A DNA stretch of 64,000 nt from contig NZ_AUFE01000035.1 in the NCBI RefSeq assembly GCF_000426345.1, positions 1 to 64,000 of the forward strand. The letters are read 5' to 3'. Source of the stretch: Cupriavidus phytohabitans. GTDB lineage: Bacteria > Pseudomonadota > Gammaproteobacteria > Burkholderiales > Burkholderiaceae. The notes under the pieces were generated by a model, which did not search any database, was not told where the DNA came from, and saw only the letters and a list, made by a program, of their open reading frames with translations. Position numbers and translations under genes: made by a program. Positions 36,384 to 45,441 of the stretch are shown in pieces (position 1 is the first letter of the stretch; every line of letters begins with the position of its first letter).

Positions 36384-37580
36384 ATGAAACAACTGCAAGA
36401 CGCATACATCGTTGCGGCCACCCGCTCGCCGATCGGCAAGGCCCCCAAGGGCGCGTTCAGGAACACGCGCCCGGACGACCTGCTGGCAACCATCCTGAAG
36501 GCCGCGGTGGCGCAGGTGCCGGACCTGGACCCGAAGCTGATCGAGGACGCCATCGTCGGCTGCGCCATTCCTGAAGCGCAGCAGGGCCTGAACGTGGCCC
36601 GCATCGGCGCGCTGCTGTCGGGCCTGCCCAATACCGTGGGCGGCATCACTGTCAATCGCTTCTGCGCCTCGGGCGTCAGCGCGGTGGCAATGGCGGCCGA
36701 CCGTATCCGCGTGGGCGAGTCCGACGTGATGATCGCCGCCGGCATCGAGTCGATGAGCATGGTGCCGATGATGGGCAACTCGCCGTCGATGTCGCCGGAT
36801 ATCTTTACTCGCGACGACAACGTGGGCATTGCCTACGGCATGGGCCTGACCGCCGAGAAGGTGGCGCAGCAATGGAAGGTCAGCCGCGAGGACCAGGACG
36901 CGTTCTCGCTGGCCTCGCACCAGAAGGCCATTGCTGCGCAACAGGCCGGCGAGTTCAAGGACGAGATCACGCCGATCGGGATCGTCGAGCGCTTCCCCGA
37001 CCTCGCCAGCGGCCAGGTCAGCGTGAAGACCCGCACCATCTCGCTGGACGAAGGCCCGCGTCCTGAAACCTCGCTGGAAGGCCTCGGCAAGCTGCGCCCG
37101 GTGTTCGCCAACAAGGGCAGCGTCACCGCCGGCAACAGCTCGCAGACCTCGGACGGCGCCGGCGCGCTGGTCCTGGTTTCGGAAAAGATCCTCAAGCAGT
37201 TCAACCTGGTGCCGCTGGCGCGCTTCGTCTCGTTCGCGGTGCGCGGCGTGCCGCCGGAGATCATGGGCATCGGCCCGAAGGAAGCGATCCCGGCCGCGCT
37301 GAAGGCAGCCGGCCTGACGCAGGACCAGATCGACTGGATCGAGCTGAACGAAGCATTCGCCGCGCAATCGCTGGCCGTGATGCGCGACCTGGATCTCGAT
37401 CCCGCCAGGGTCAACCGCATGGGCGGCGCGATCGCGCTGGGGCACCCGCTCGGCGCTACCGGTGCGATCCGGTCGGCCACGGTGGTGCATGCGCTGCGCC
37501 GCCACAACCTGAAGTACGGCATGGTGACCATGTGCGTCGGCACGGGCATGGGCGCTGCAGGGATCTTCGAGCGCGTCTGA
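36384..37580 (+). CDS. fadA: Acetyl-CoA acyltransferase (3-ketoacyl-CoA thiolase, FadA-like)
   Basis: A 398-aa thiolase that completes the beta-oxidation cycle by cleaving 3-ketoacyl-CoA. The active-site cysteine is C94 in NRFCASGVSAVAMAADR. Also present are NEAFAAQSLAVMRD, GGAIALGHPLGATGA (catalytic His) and MCVGTGMGAAGIF (second Cys). It lies 24 bp behind fadB' and 28 bp before the enoyl-CoA hydratase. It is likely degradative rather than the PHB-type PhaA because of this context, which is inference. Confidence 0.94.
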   Translation: MKQLQDAYIVAATRSPIGKAPKGAFRNTRPDDLLATILKAAVAQVPDLDPKLIEDAIVGCAIPEAQQGLNVARIGALLSGLPNTVGGITVNRFCASGVSAVAMAADRIRVGESDVMIAAGIESMSMVPMMGNSPSMSPDIFTRDDNVGIAYGMGLTAEKVAQQWKVSREDQDAFSLASHQKAIAAQQAGEFKDEITPIGIVERFPDLASGQVSVKTRTISLDEGPRPETSLEGLGKLRPVFANKGSVTAGNSSQTSDGAGALVLVSEKILKQFNLVPLARFVSFAVRGVPPEIMGIGPKEAIPAALKAAGLTQDQIDWIELNEAFAAQSLAVMRDLDLDPARVNRMGGAIALGHPLGATGAIRSATVVHALRRHNLKYGMVTMCVGTGMGAAGIFERV

Positions 37581-37608
37581 TCGCCCAGCCACCAAAGAGG
37601 AGGAGATC

Positions 37609-38385
37609 ATGAGCATCCTTACCCGCATCGAGCAAGGCATCCTGACGCTCGAGTTCGACCGCATCGACAAGAAGAACGCCATCACCGCGGCGATGTACCA
37701 GGCACTGGCCGACGCACTGCGCGCGGCCGAGACCGATCGCAACGTGCGCGCAATCCTGCTGCGCGGCAAGCCTGAGATCTTCACCGCCGGCAACGACCTG
37801 GAAGACTTCATGCAGCGCCCGCCGACTGCGGGCGAAGGCGCCGGGCAGGCGCCGGTGTTCCAGTTCCTGTACCAGATCAGCCATGCCAGCAAGCCGGTCG
37901 TCGCGGCGGTCAGCGGCGCGGCGGTCGGCGTGGGCACCACCATGCTGCTGCATTGCGACCTGGTCTACGCGTCGGACACGGCCAGGCTGTCGCTGCCGTT
38001 CGTGCAGCTGGGGCTGTGCCCCGAGGCGGCGTCGAGCCTGTTGCTGCCGCGCCTGGTCGGCTACCAGCGCGCCGCCGAGAAGCTGATGCTGGGCGAGGCG
38101 TTCAGCGCGCAGGAAGCGCTGGAGATCGGCCTGGTGACGCGTGTGTTGCCCGTGGCGGAACTGCACGACTTCGCGCTGCAGCAGGCGCGCAAGCTGGCGG
38201 CGCTGCCGGCTTCGTCGCTGCGCGAGACCAAGCGGCTGATGAAATCGGGTGCGGTGGCCGAAGTGGAAAAGCAGATGGCCGACGAGGGTGCGGTGTTCCG
38301 GCGCATGCTGGTGGCGCCGGAGGCGAAGGAGGCGTTCAGCGCGTTCTTTGAGAAGCGGAAGCCGGATTTTTCGAAGTTCGAGTGA
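37609..38385 (+). CDS. Enoyl-CoA hydratase
   Basis: A 258-aa crotonase-fold protein. The oxyanion hole shows in EIFTAGNDLEDFMQ and AVSGAAVGVGTTMLLHCDLVY, and LPFVQLGLCPEAASSLLLPRL is a family landmark. The second catalytic glutamate region has alanine and serine near PEAASS, as in several enoyl-CoA hydratase/isomerase variants, so isomerase activity is possible. GAGGAGGAG is a strong ribosome site before the ATG at 37609. It is the last gene of the fad cluster; two hairpin repeats follow. Confidence 0.92.
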   Translation: MSILTRIEQGILTLEFDRIDKKNAITAAMYQALADALRAAETDRNVRAILLRGKPEIFTAGNDLEDFMQRPPTAGEGAGQAPVFQFLYQISHASKPVVAAVSGAAVGVGTTMLLHCDLVYASDTARLSLPFVQLGLCPEAASSLLLPRLVGYQRAAEKLMLGEAFSAQEALEIGLVTRVLPVAELHDFALQQARKLAALPASSLRETKRLMKSGAVAEVEKQMADEGAVFRRMLVAPEAKEAFSAFFEKRKPDFSKFE

Positions 38386-38420
38386 GGGGCCGGGAGACTT
38401 CGCTCTACCACTTGTTTGCT

Positions 38421-38446
38421 CCCCTCTCCCGCTTGCGGGCGAGGGG
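38421..38446. repeat. GC-rich palindromic repeat, copy 4
   Basis: CCCCTCTCCCGC with a 2-nt loop and its complement with one mismatch. It is the first of two copies in the 192-bp convergent gap between enoyl-CoA hydratase and thioesterase. Confidence 0.8.
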
Positions 38447-38518
38447 TTGGGGGAGAGGGCCGGCGCTCGGCAAGCACGCTTACGCCTCACTACGTAGAGA
38501 CTCCCGCCCTCACCCCAA

Positions 38519-38542
38519 CCCTCTCCCGCACGCGGGAGAGGG
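38519..38542. repeat. GC-rich palindromic repeat, copy 5
   Basis: CCCTCTCCCGC, loop AC, and its perfect complement (38532-38542). Together with copy 4 it probably limits transcription in both directions between the convergent genes. Confidence 0.8.
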
Positions 38543-38577
38543 AGCACACCGATCGATAAGCGATAGCCTCTGGGCCC

Positions 38578-38982
38578 TCAGGCCGTCGGCAACACCCGCG
38601 GCTGCCGCGACTCATCCGTCGCCACGTACGTCAAGGTCGCCTCGGTCACCTTGACGATCTCATTGCTGTGCCGCATCCGCTGCGCATAAACCTCCACCTC
38701 GACCGTGATCGAGGTGCGCCCGGTCTTGACGATCTCGGCATAGAAGCTCACCAGGTCGCCGACAAATACCGGATGCTTGAACAGGAAGGAATTGACTGCC
38801 ACGGTCGCGACGCGGCCCTGCGCGCGCTCGACCGCGGGGATCGAGCCGGCAATATCCACCTGCGCCATGATCCAGCCGCCGAACACGTCGCCGTGCACGT
38901 TGGCGTCGGCAGGCATCGGCACCACGCGCAGCGCGGGATTCTTGCCGGCGGGCAGGGCGGGGACGGTATGGGGAGTGTTCAT
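38578..38982 (-). CDS. Acyl-CoA thioesterase (YciA-like hotdog fold)
   Basis: A 134-aa hotdog thioesterase. Family signs are PADANVHGDVFGGWIMAQVD (catalytic Asp in the NxxGDxFGG pattern), VAVNSFLFKHPVFVGDLVSF and the alternating strand pattern in SITVEVEVYAQR. It hydrolyses short to medium acyl-CoA, freeing CoA. Its position against the beta-oxidation operon fits a release-valve role, which is inference. The start is the ATG at 38982; the frame is open to 39219, but that only spans the divergent promoter region and the atm1-like gene start. Confidence 0.9.
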   Translation of the reverse strand: MNTPHTVPALPAGKNPALRVVPMPADANVHGDVFGGWIMAQVDIAGSIPAVERAQGRVATVAVNSFLFKHPVFVGDLVSFYAEIVKTGRTSITVEVEVYAQRMRHSNEIVKVTEATLTYVATDESRQPRVLPTA

Positions 38983-39093
38983 GACAATATGCGGGTGGAC
39001 TTCCGAAGGGGGCGCAGGCCGCGACGAAAAACCCTTCGCCTGCCGCGCAATGCGATTCCTGCGACAATCTCGCATTGGCCCGGATTCTAACGT

Positions 39094-40995
39094 ATGCGCC
39101 GCTATTCCACGACCGCCGAGCAGGCCCCCGACCCCGCCTCGGTCAAGCTCTTCCCCGTCCAGCGCGCCCCCCGCAGCGACTGGCAGACCGTCCGCAACCT
39201 GCTGCCCTATGTCTGGCACTACAAGTGGCGCGTGATGCTGGCACTGGTGTGCCTGGTCGCGGCCAAGGTGGCCAACCTGGGCGTGCCGGTGCTGATGAAG
39301 CGCCTGATCGACAGCATGAACCTCGCCGCCGGCGATCCGCGCGCATTGCTGGTGGTGCCGGTGGGGCTGATTGTCGCCTACGGCATGTTGCGGCTGTCGG
39401 CGACGCTATTCACCGAGTTGCGGGAAATCCTCTTTTCCAAGGTCACGCAGAGCGCCGTGCGCGAGATCGCGCTGCAGGTGTTCCGCCACCTGCATGCGCT
39501 GTCGCTGCGTTTCCACCTGGACCGGCAGACCGGCGGCATGAGCCGCGACATCGAGCGCGGCACGCGCGGCATCCAGTCGCTGATCTCGTATTCGCTGTAC
39601 AGCATCCTGCCCACGCTGGTGGAGATGGGGCTGGTGATCGGCTTCTTCATCCTGCACTACGACGTCTGGTTCGCCGCGATCACCGGCTGCGCGCTGGTGA
39701 GCTATATCGTCTTCACCATCGTCGTGACGGAATGGCGCACGCACTTCCGCCGCAAGATGAACGAGCTGGATTCGCGCGCCAACCAGAAGGCGATCGATTC
39801 GCTGCTGAACTTCGAAACGGTCAAGTACTTCGGCAATGAGGAATACGAAGCCCGGCGCTACGACGAGAACCTGCTCAATTACCGCGCCGCGGCGATCCGC
39901 TCGCAGAATTCGCTGTCGTTCCTGAACTTCGGCCAGCAGGTCATCATCGCCGTGGGGCTGATCCTGATCCTGTGGCGGGCCACCGTGGGCGTGGTGGACG
40001 GCAAGCTGACGCTGGGCGACCTGGTGCTGGTCAACACGCTGATGATCCAGCTCTATATCCCGCTGAACTTCCTCGGCGTGATCTACCGCGAGATCAAGCA
40101 GGCGACCACCGACATGGACCGGATGTTCGTGCTGCTGGGCACGCACCAGGAAGTGGCCGACACGCCCGGCGCGCAGCCGCTCAGGGTCAACGGCGCGCAG
40201 GTGCGGTTCCGCGACGTGCGCTTCGGCTACGAGCCGGACCGCACGATCCTGGATGGCGTGGATTTCAATATCGCGGCCGGCACCACGACCGCCGTGGTCG
40301 GCCACAGCGGCTCGGGCAAGTCCACGCTGGCGCGGCTGCTGTTCCGCTTCTACGACGTCAACAGCGGCGCGATCGAGATCGACGGGCAGGATATCCGCGC
40401 GATCACGCAGGACAGCCTGCGCCGCGCCATCGGCATCGTGCCGCAGGACACGGTGCTGTTCAACGACAGCATCTACTACAACATCGCCTACGGCCGCCCC
40501 GACGCCACGCGCGAGGAAGTCATCGCCGCGGCGCGGGCGGCGCAGATCGACGCCTTTATCCGCGAGTTGCCGCAGGGCTACGACACGCCGGTGGGCGAGC
40601 GCGGCCTGAAGCTGTCCGGCGGCGAGAAGCAGCGCGTGGCGATCGCGCGCACGCTGCTGAAGAACCCGCCGGTGCTCGTCTTTGACGAAGCCACCTCCGC
40701 GCTCGACTCGCGCACCGAGCAGGCGATCCAGGCCGAACTGATGCGGCTGGCGCAAAACCGCACCACGCTGCTGATCGCGCATCGACTGTCCACCGTGGTG
40801 CATGCCGACCAGATCCTGGTGATGGACCATGGCCGCGTGGTCGAGCGCGGCACGCATGCCGAACTGATGCGCGCGCGCGGCCGCTATGCGGAGATGTGGG
40901 ATATCCAGGCCCGCGCCGCCGCGCAGGGCGGCGAGGCCGAACGCAGCGCCGACGCGCTCGCCGTCGACGTGGGGGACGCCACGCAGGACGCGTAA
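39094..40995 (+). CDS. atmA: ATM1-type ABC exporter (heavy metal / iron-sulfur related), AtmA-like
   Basis: A 633-aa fused permease-ATPase of the ABCB7/ATM1/HMT1 group. The six-helix domain contains FETVKYFGNEEYEARRYDEN, a hallmark of this family's glutathione-binding region. The ATPase domain has GHSGSGKSTLARLLFRFYDV, LSGGEKQRVAIARTLL and VLVFDEATSALDS. Mitochondrial ATM1 exports a glutathione-linked compound for cytosolic Fe-S assembly. AtmA of Cupriavidus metallidurans has been connected with nickel and cobalt tolerance. The cargo here is unproven. It is divergent from the thioesterase by 111 bp. Confidence 0.9.
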   Translation: MRRYSTTAEQAPDPASVKLFPVQRAPRSDWQTVRNLLPYVWHYKWRVMLALVCLVAAKVANLGVPVLMKRLIDSMNLAAGDPRALLVVPVGLIVAYGMLRLSATLFTELREILFSKVTQSAVREIALQVFRHLHALSLRFHLDRQTGGMSRDIERGTRGIQSLISYSLYSILPTLVEMGLVIGFFILHYDVWFAAITGCALVSYIVFTIVVTEWRTHFRRKMNELDSRANQKAIDSLLNFETVKYFGNEEYEARRYDENLLNYRAAAIRSQNSLSFLNFGQQVIIAVGLILILWRATVGVVDGKLTLGDLVLVNTLMIQLYIPLNFLGVIYREIKQATTDMDRMFVLLGTHQEVADTPGAQPLRVNGAQVRFRDVRFGYEPDRTILDGVDFNIAAGTTTAVVGHSGSGKSTLARLLFRFYDVNSGAIEIDGQDIRAITQDSLRRAIGIVPQDTVLFNDSIYYNIAYGRPDATREEVIAAARAAQIDAFIRELPQGYDTPVGERGLKLSGGEKQRVAIARTLLKNPPVLVFDEATSALDSRTEQAIQAELMRLAQNRTTLLIAHRLSTVVHADQILVMDHGRVVERGTHAELMRARGRYAEMWDIQARAAAQGGEAERSADALAVDVGDATQDA

Positions 40996-41070
40996 CAGCG
41001 CGCGCGCACCAAAGCGCGGCAGCCATTGGGCAGGTGACGCGCCCCGGCGCGCGGTGGATAATCCGGCGTC

Positions 41071-42018
41071 ATGGAAATCAAATGGCTTGAAGACTTTGTC
41101 AGCCTGGCCGAGACGCACAGCTTCTCGCGCTCGGCCGAGCTGCGCCACGTGACGCAGCCCGCATTCTCCCGGCGCATCCAGTCGCTGGAGGCGTGGGTCG
41201 GCACCGAGCTGATCGACCGCTCCAGCTATCCCACCAGCCTGACGGCGGCCGGCAAGGTGTTCTACGAGCAGGCACTGGCGATGCTGGCGCAGGTCAGCGA
41301 GACCCGCGCGCTGATGCGCGGGCAGCGCTCGGCCAACGCGCAGGTGCTGGAGTTCGCGGTGCCGCATACGCTGTCGCTGACGTTCTTCCCGGAATGGCTC
41401 AAGGCGCTGGAACGCAAGATCGGCACGCTGCCGTGCCGGCTGCGCGCGCTCAACGTCCACGATGCGGTGCTGATGCTGGTCGAGGGCGGCTGCGACCTGG
41501 TGATGGTCTACCACCACGCGCGCCAGGCCATCCAGCTCGATCCGGCGCGGTACGACATGCTGGTGCTCGGTACCGAGCGGCTGTCGCCGTACAGCGTGCC
41601 GGACGCCGCCGGCAAGCCGCAGTTCCGGCTGCCCGGCACCGACAAGAAGCCGGTGCCGTTCCTGAGCTACACCCCCAATGCTTTCCTCGGCCGCATGGTC
41701 GACCTGCTGCTGTCGGATACCGCCGAAGCGCTCAAGCTCGACAAATGCTACGAGACGGACATGGCCGAGGCGCTCAAGGTGATGGCGTTGTCCGGCCATG
41801 GCATGGCGTTCCTGCCCGAGAGCGCGGTGCGGGAGGAGGTGGCCCAGGGCAAGCTGGTGCGGGCGGAGTCGGCGCGCGGGCTGCCGTTGTCGATCGACAT
41901 GGAGATCCGGCTGTATCGGGAGAAGCCGGGGGAGAACGGCGGGGAGCGACGCGGTGCGGGCGCACGGCGCAAGCGGCAGCTGGTGGACCAGGTATGGTCG
42001 ACCTTGTCGGAAACCTGA
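41071..42018 (+). CDS. LysR family regulator, probable regulator of gdhA
   Basis: A 315-aa LysR-type regulator: winged helix at residues 1-60 (IKWLEDFVSLAETHSFSRSA then ELRHVTQPAFSRRIQSLEAW) and a type-2 periplasmic-binding-like effector domain after. It reads in the same direction as glutamate dehydrogenase, 137 bp downstream, and a palindrome with a T-N11-A core lies in between. This makes control of gdhA likely but unproven. The C-terminal 25 residues are basic (RRGAGARRKRQ). The effector is not known. Confidence 0.85.
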   Translation: MEIKWLEDFVSLAETHSFSRSAELRHVTQPAFSRRIQSLEAWVGTELIDRSSYPTSLTAAGKVFYEQALAMLAQVSETRALMRGQRSANAQVLEFAVPHTLSLTFFPEWLKALERKIGTLPCRLRALNVHDAVLMLVEGGCDLVMVYHHARQAIQLDPARYDMLVLGTERLSPYSVPDAAGKPQFRLPGTDKKPVPFLSYTPNAFLGRMVDLLLSDTAEALKLDKCYETDMAEALKVMALSGHGMAFLPESAVREEVAQGKLVRAESARGLPLSIDMEIRLYREKPGENGGERRGAGARRKRQLVDQVWSTLSET

Positions 42019-42036
42019 CGCGCACCAAAAACATCG

Positions 42037-42077
42037 TTGACAAGTCACCCTCAAACGTTATGCGCATCTTGCATAAC
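42037..42077 (+). promoter_or_regulatory. Putative gdhA promoter and LysR-type operator
   Basis: TTGACA at 42037-42042 is a full -35 match. GTTATGC (42057-42063) and GCATAAC (42071-42077) form a 7-bp inverted repeat with a T-N11-A core (T42061, A42073), the LysR box shape. It covers the expected -10 region, so binding would act directly on gdhA transcription. The gdhA ATG is 79 bp further on. Confidence 0.55.
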
Positions 42078-42155
42078 CGGATGAGCAAACGGCATTGGAT
42101 TCCGGCAGGCCGCCAAGCCTAAGCTTGCGGCCATCCTCCACCCCGGAACCAACCG

Positions 42156-43463
42156 ATGTCCTCCGCAGCACCGACCAACATTGCTGGCCAAAAGCACGCA
42201 CTCCCGTCCTACCTCAACGCCGACAACCTCGGCCCCTGGGGCATCTACCTGCAGCAAGTCGATCGTGTCACGCCCTACCTGGGCTCGCTGGCACGCTGGG
42301 TCGAAACCCTGAAGCGCCCCAAGCGCGCGCTGGTCGTCGACGTTCCCATCGAGCTGGACAACGGCACCATCGCCCATTTCGAGGGCTACCGCGTGCAGCA
42401 CAACCTGTCGCGCGGCCCGGGCAAGGGCGGCGTGCGTTTCCACCAGGACGTGACGCTGTCGGAAGTGATGGCGCTGTCGGCATGGATGTCGGTGAAGAAC
42501 GCCGCGGTGAACGTGCCCTACGGCGGTGCCAAGGGCGGCATCCGCGTTGACCCGCGCACGCTGTCGCACGCCGAGCTGGAGCGCCTGACGCGCCGCTACA
42601 CCAGCGAAATCAACATCATCATCGGACCGAGCAAGGACATCCCGGCGCCGGACGTCAACACCAACGCCCAGGTGATGGCATGGATGATGGACACCTACTC
42701 GATGAATTCGGGCAGCACCTCCACCGGCGTGGTGACCGGCAAGCCGATCTCGCTGGGCGGCTCGCTGGGGCGCCATGAGGCGACCGGCCGCGGCGTGTTC
42801 GTGGTGGGTTCGGAGGCTGCGCGCAATATCGGCCTGGAAATCAAGGGCGCGAGCGTCGCCGTGCAGGGCTTCGGCAACGTGGGCGCCGTGGCCGCCAAGC
42901 TGTTCCATGAGGCCGGCGCCAAGGTGGTGGCGGTGCAGGACCACCGCACCACGCTGTTCGATCCGGCCGGCCTGGACGTGCCGGCGATGATGGAATACGC
43001 CGCGCACAACGGCACCATCGAAGGCTACCGCGGCGAAGTCCTGCGCACCGAGCAGTTCTGGGAAGTCGACTGCGACATCCTGATTCCGGCCGCGTTGGAA
43101 GGCCAGATCACCGCCAAGAACGCGCCGCTGATCAAGGCCCGCCTGGTAATCGAGGGCGCCAATGGCCCGACCACCCCGGAAGCCGACGATATCCTGCGCG
43201 AGCGCAATATCCTGGTGGCGCCGGACGTGATCGCCAACGCTGGCGGCGTAACCGTTTCCTACTTCGAATGGGTGCAGGATTTCTCCTCGTTCTTCTGGAC
43301 CGAAGAGGAAATCAACCAGCGTCTGGTACGGATCATGCAAGAGGCGTTCCGCGCAATCTGGCAGGTGGCGCAGGATAACAAGGTGACGCTGCGCACCGCG
43401 GCGTTTATCGTCGCCTGCTCGCGGATCCTGCAGGCGCGCGAAATGCGCGGCCTGTATCCCTGA
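42156..43463 (+). CDS. gdhA: Glutamate dehydrogenase
   Basis: A 435-aa Glu/Leu/Phe/Val dehydrogenase. The substrate pocket is in SRGPGKGGVRFHQDVTLSEV (residues 85-104), the catalytic lysine in PYGGAKGGIR (K126), and the Rossmann domain begins near GASVAVQGFGNVGAVAAKLF (about residue 230). It reversibly converts glutamate to 2-oxoglutarate and ammonium. The length and NAD-type Rossmann loop suggest the small hexameric form; coenzyme choice (NAD or NADP) is not certain. The neighbouring gltIJKL importer suggests use of external glutamate. Confidence 0.93.
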   Translation: MSSAAPTNIAGQKHALPSYLNADNLGPWGIYLQQVDRVTPYLGSLARWVETLKRPKRALVVDVPIELDNGTIAHFEGYRVQHNLSRGPGKGGVRFHQDVTLSEVMALSAWMSVKNAAVNVPYGGAKGGIRVDPRTLSHAELERLTRRYTSEINIIIGPSKDIPAPDVNTNAQVMAWMMDTYSMNSGSTSTGVVTGKPISLGGSLGRHEATGRGVFVVGSEAARNIGLEIKGASVAVQGFGNVGAVAAKLFHEAGAKVVAVQDHRTTLFDPAGLDVPAMMEYAAHNGTIEGYRGEVLRTEQFWEVDCDILIPAALEGQITAKNAPLIKARLVIEGANGPTTPEADDILRERNILVAPDVIANAGGVTVSYFEWVQDFSSFFWTEEEINQRLVRIMQEAFRAIWQVAQDNKVTLRTAAFIVACSRILQAREMRGLYP

Positions 43464-43554
43464 TCGCAGGGTGCGGGTGAACCGGAACGAGGCGCGAAGC
43501 ACTGGCATGGTGCGATGCAGCAGCCGATCCGGTTCCCAGCTTCATGACCGCCAG

Positions 43555-43586
43555 ACGCGGTCTCCGGCTAGCGCCGGAGACCGCGT
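43555..43586. terminator. Hairpin after gdhA
   Basis: A 14-bp perfect stem ACGCGGTCTCCGGC with loop TAGC and its complement. No T-run follows, so it may be a processing or rho-assisted site. The rest of the 277-bp gap before gltI should contain the gltI promoter, but I could not single out a convincing one. Confidence 0.6.
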
Positions 43587-43740
43587 TGTCGTATCCGGAC
43601 GACGTGCGCACCGATTGCCCTGAATAAGGGTTCTAGGAGAAAACCCAGTTGTATTGCGGCGGATGCTGCGCAATACTGTTTCACCAGAGGGGGTTTTATC
43701 TCAAGAATCCCGCTTTCTCTTCTATGGTCAAGGAGATGTT

Positions 43741-44640
43741 ATGAATTTTGCCAAGTTGGCTTCCCTGATGATTGCCGCCGGGGTGATGTGCGGAACGGCT
43801 CAGGCAGCTGAACAACTGACGGGCACGCTGAAGAAGATCAAGGACACCGGCGTGATTACGCTGGGCGTGCGCGAGTCGTCGATTCCGTTCAATTACAACC
43901 TGGGCGGCGTGCGCCAGGTCGGCTATTCCTACGATATCAACATGAAGATCGTGGAAGCCATCAAGGACCAGCTGAAGCTGCCGAACCTGCAGGTCAAGGA
44001 AATCCCGATCACCTCGCAGAACCGCATCCCCCTGCTGCAGAACGGCACCATCGACATGGAGTGCGGTTCGACCACCAATAACCTGGAACGCCAGAAGCAG
44101 GTCGCCTTCACCAACTCCATCTTCATCATCGGCACGCGCATCATGGTGAAGAAGGATGCCGGCATCAAGGACTGGGCCGACCTGAAGGGCAAGAACGTCG
44201 TCACCACCGCCGGCACCACGTCGGAGCGCCTGCTGCGCAAGATGAACGACGAGCAGAAGCTGGGCCTGAACATCATCAGCACCAAGGATCACGGCCAGTC
44301 GTTCCTGACGCTGGAATCGGGCCGTGCGGTGGCCTTCATGATGGACGATGCGCTGCTGTACGGCGAGCGCGCCAAGGCCAAGAACCCCGCCGACTGGATC
44401 GTGGTGGGCAAGGCCCAGTCGCGCGAGTCGTATGGCTGCATGATCCGCAAGGACGACCCGCAGTTCAAGAAGCTGTCCGACACCGTGATCTCCGGCATGA
44501 TGAAGGACGGTTCGGTCAACACGCTGTACACCAAGTGGTTCATGCAACCGGTTCCGCCCAAGGGCCTGAACCTGGACTTCCCGCTGTCCGAAGACATGAA
44601 GGCCCTGATCAAGGCGCCGAACGACAAGGCGCTGGACTGA
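43741..44640 (+). CDS. gltI: Glutamate/aspartate ABC transporter substrate-binding protein GltI
   Basis: A periplasmic binding protein of 299 aa. A signal peptide is clear: MNFAKLASLMIAAGVMCGTA then QAAEQ, with likely cleavage after AQA (residue 22). The mature part has the SBP_bac_3 pattern: GVITLGVRESSIPFNYNLGG, VKEIPITSQNRIPLLQNGTI and IDMECGSTTNNLERQKQVAF, all close to E. coli GltI. The AAGGAGA ribosome site at 43730 precedes the ATG at 43741; the frame upstream is not coding. A hairpin with T-run follows, separating it from the membrane genes. Confidence 0.95.
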   Translation: MNFAKLASLMIAAGVMCGTAQAAEQLTGTLKKIKDTGVITLGVRESSIPFNYNLGGVRQVGYSYDINMKIVEAIKDQLKLPNLQVKEIPITSQNRIPLLQNGTIDMECGSTTNNLERQKQVAFTNSIFIIGTRIMVKKDAGIKDWADLKGKNVVTTAGTTSERLLRKMNDEQKLGLNIISTKDHGQSFLTLESGRAVAFMMDDALLYGERAKAKNPADWIVVGKAQSRESYGCMIRKDDPQFKKLSDTVISGMMKDGSVNTLYTKWFMQPVPPKGLNLDFPLSEDMKALIKAPNDKALD

Positions 44641-44660
44641 TCTGACCGGGACAGCAGTGC

Positions 44661-44692
44661 GAAACGGAAGGCATGTCCTTCCGTTTCTTTTT
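44661..44692 (+). terminator. Intercistronic attenuating terminator gltI-gltJ
   Basis: An 11-bp perfect stem GAAACGGAAGG (44661-44671), 5-nt loop, complement to 44687, then TTTTT. It lies 12 bp before the gltJ start. Such sites let the binding protein be made in excess over the permeases. Confidence 0.88.
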
Positions 44693-44703
44693 GAGGACGC
44701 AAC

Positions 44704-45432
44704 ATGAACTACAACTGGCATTGGGGAGTCTTCCTCGAACAGGCCGCCCAGAACGAGACCTACCTGGACTGGATGATCTCCGGCCTGAAGGTCACGATCG
44801 CGCTGGGACTTTCGTCCTGGGTCATTGCCCTGGTCATCGGCTCGGTGCTCGGCGTGCTGCGCACCGCGCCCAACAAGTGGCTGGCCGGTTTCGCCGCCAC
44901 CTACGTCGAGATCTTCCGCAACATCCCGCTGCTGGTGCAGCTGTTCATCTGGTATTTCGTCATGCCCGAGCTGCTGCCCGGCGGCGAGGCGATCAAGCAG
45001 ATGAACCCGTTCGCGCAGCAGTTCCTGGCCGCCATGCTGTGCCTGGGCACCTTCACGGCCGCGCGCGTCTGCGAGCAGGTGCGCTCGGGCATCAACTCGC
45101 TGGCGCGCGGGCAGAAGAACGCGGGCCTGGCGATGGGCTTCACGCTGCCGCAGACGTACCGCCACGTACTGCTGCCGATGGCGTTCCGCGTGATCGTGCC
45201 GCCGCTGACTTCCGAATTCCTGAACATCTTCAAGAACTCGGCAGTGGCGTCGACCATCGGCCTGCTGGAGCTGGCCGCGCAGGGCCGCCAGCTGGTGGAC
45301 TACACCGCGCGCCCGTATGAATCGTTCATCGCGGTTACGCTGATGTACGCGCTGATCAACATCACGGTGATGCTGCTGATGCGCTGGGTCGAGGCCCGCA
45401 CGCGCGTGCCGGGCTTCATCGGCGGCAAGTAA
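44704..45432 (+). CDS. gltJ: Glutamate/aspartate ABC transporter permease GltJ
   Basis: A 242-aa inner-membrane permease of the polar amino acid (HisMQ) type. It has hydrophobic segments at about residues 27-48, 60-85, 95-118 and 195-225, and the conserved EFLNIFKNSAVASTIGLLEL (EAA-like loop that contacts the ATPase). It begins MNYNWHWGVFLEQAAQNETY as in E. coli GltJ. It works with GltK, GltL and GltI. It is separated by 9 bp from gltK. Confidence 0.94.
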   Translation: MNYNWHWGVFLEQAAQNETYLDWMISGLKVTIALGLSSWVIALVIGSVLGVLRTAPNKWLAGFAATYVEIFRNIPLLVQLFIWYFVMPELLPGGEAIKQMNPFAQQFLAAMLCLGTFTAARVCEQVRSGINSLARGQKNAGLAMGFTLPQTYRHVLLPMAFRVIVPPLTSEFLNIFKNSAVASTIGLLELAAQGRQLVDYTARPYESFIAVTLMYALINITVMLLMRWVEARTRVPGFIGGK

Positions 45433-45441
45433 GGGGGCGCC

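Noticed and set aside
34323..37943. Open frame of about 1200 codons on the minus strand opposite fadB' and the thiolase
   Set aside because: Same effect of high GC in third positions; the composition is dominated by His, Arg, Gln and Ala, and no ribosome site or motif supports it.
39406..42054. Open frame of about 880 codons opposite the ATM1-type exporter and LysR genes
   Set aside because: Antisense shadow of two well-supported genes.
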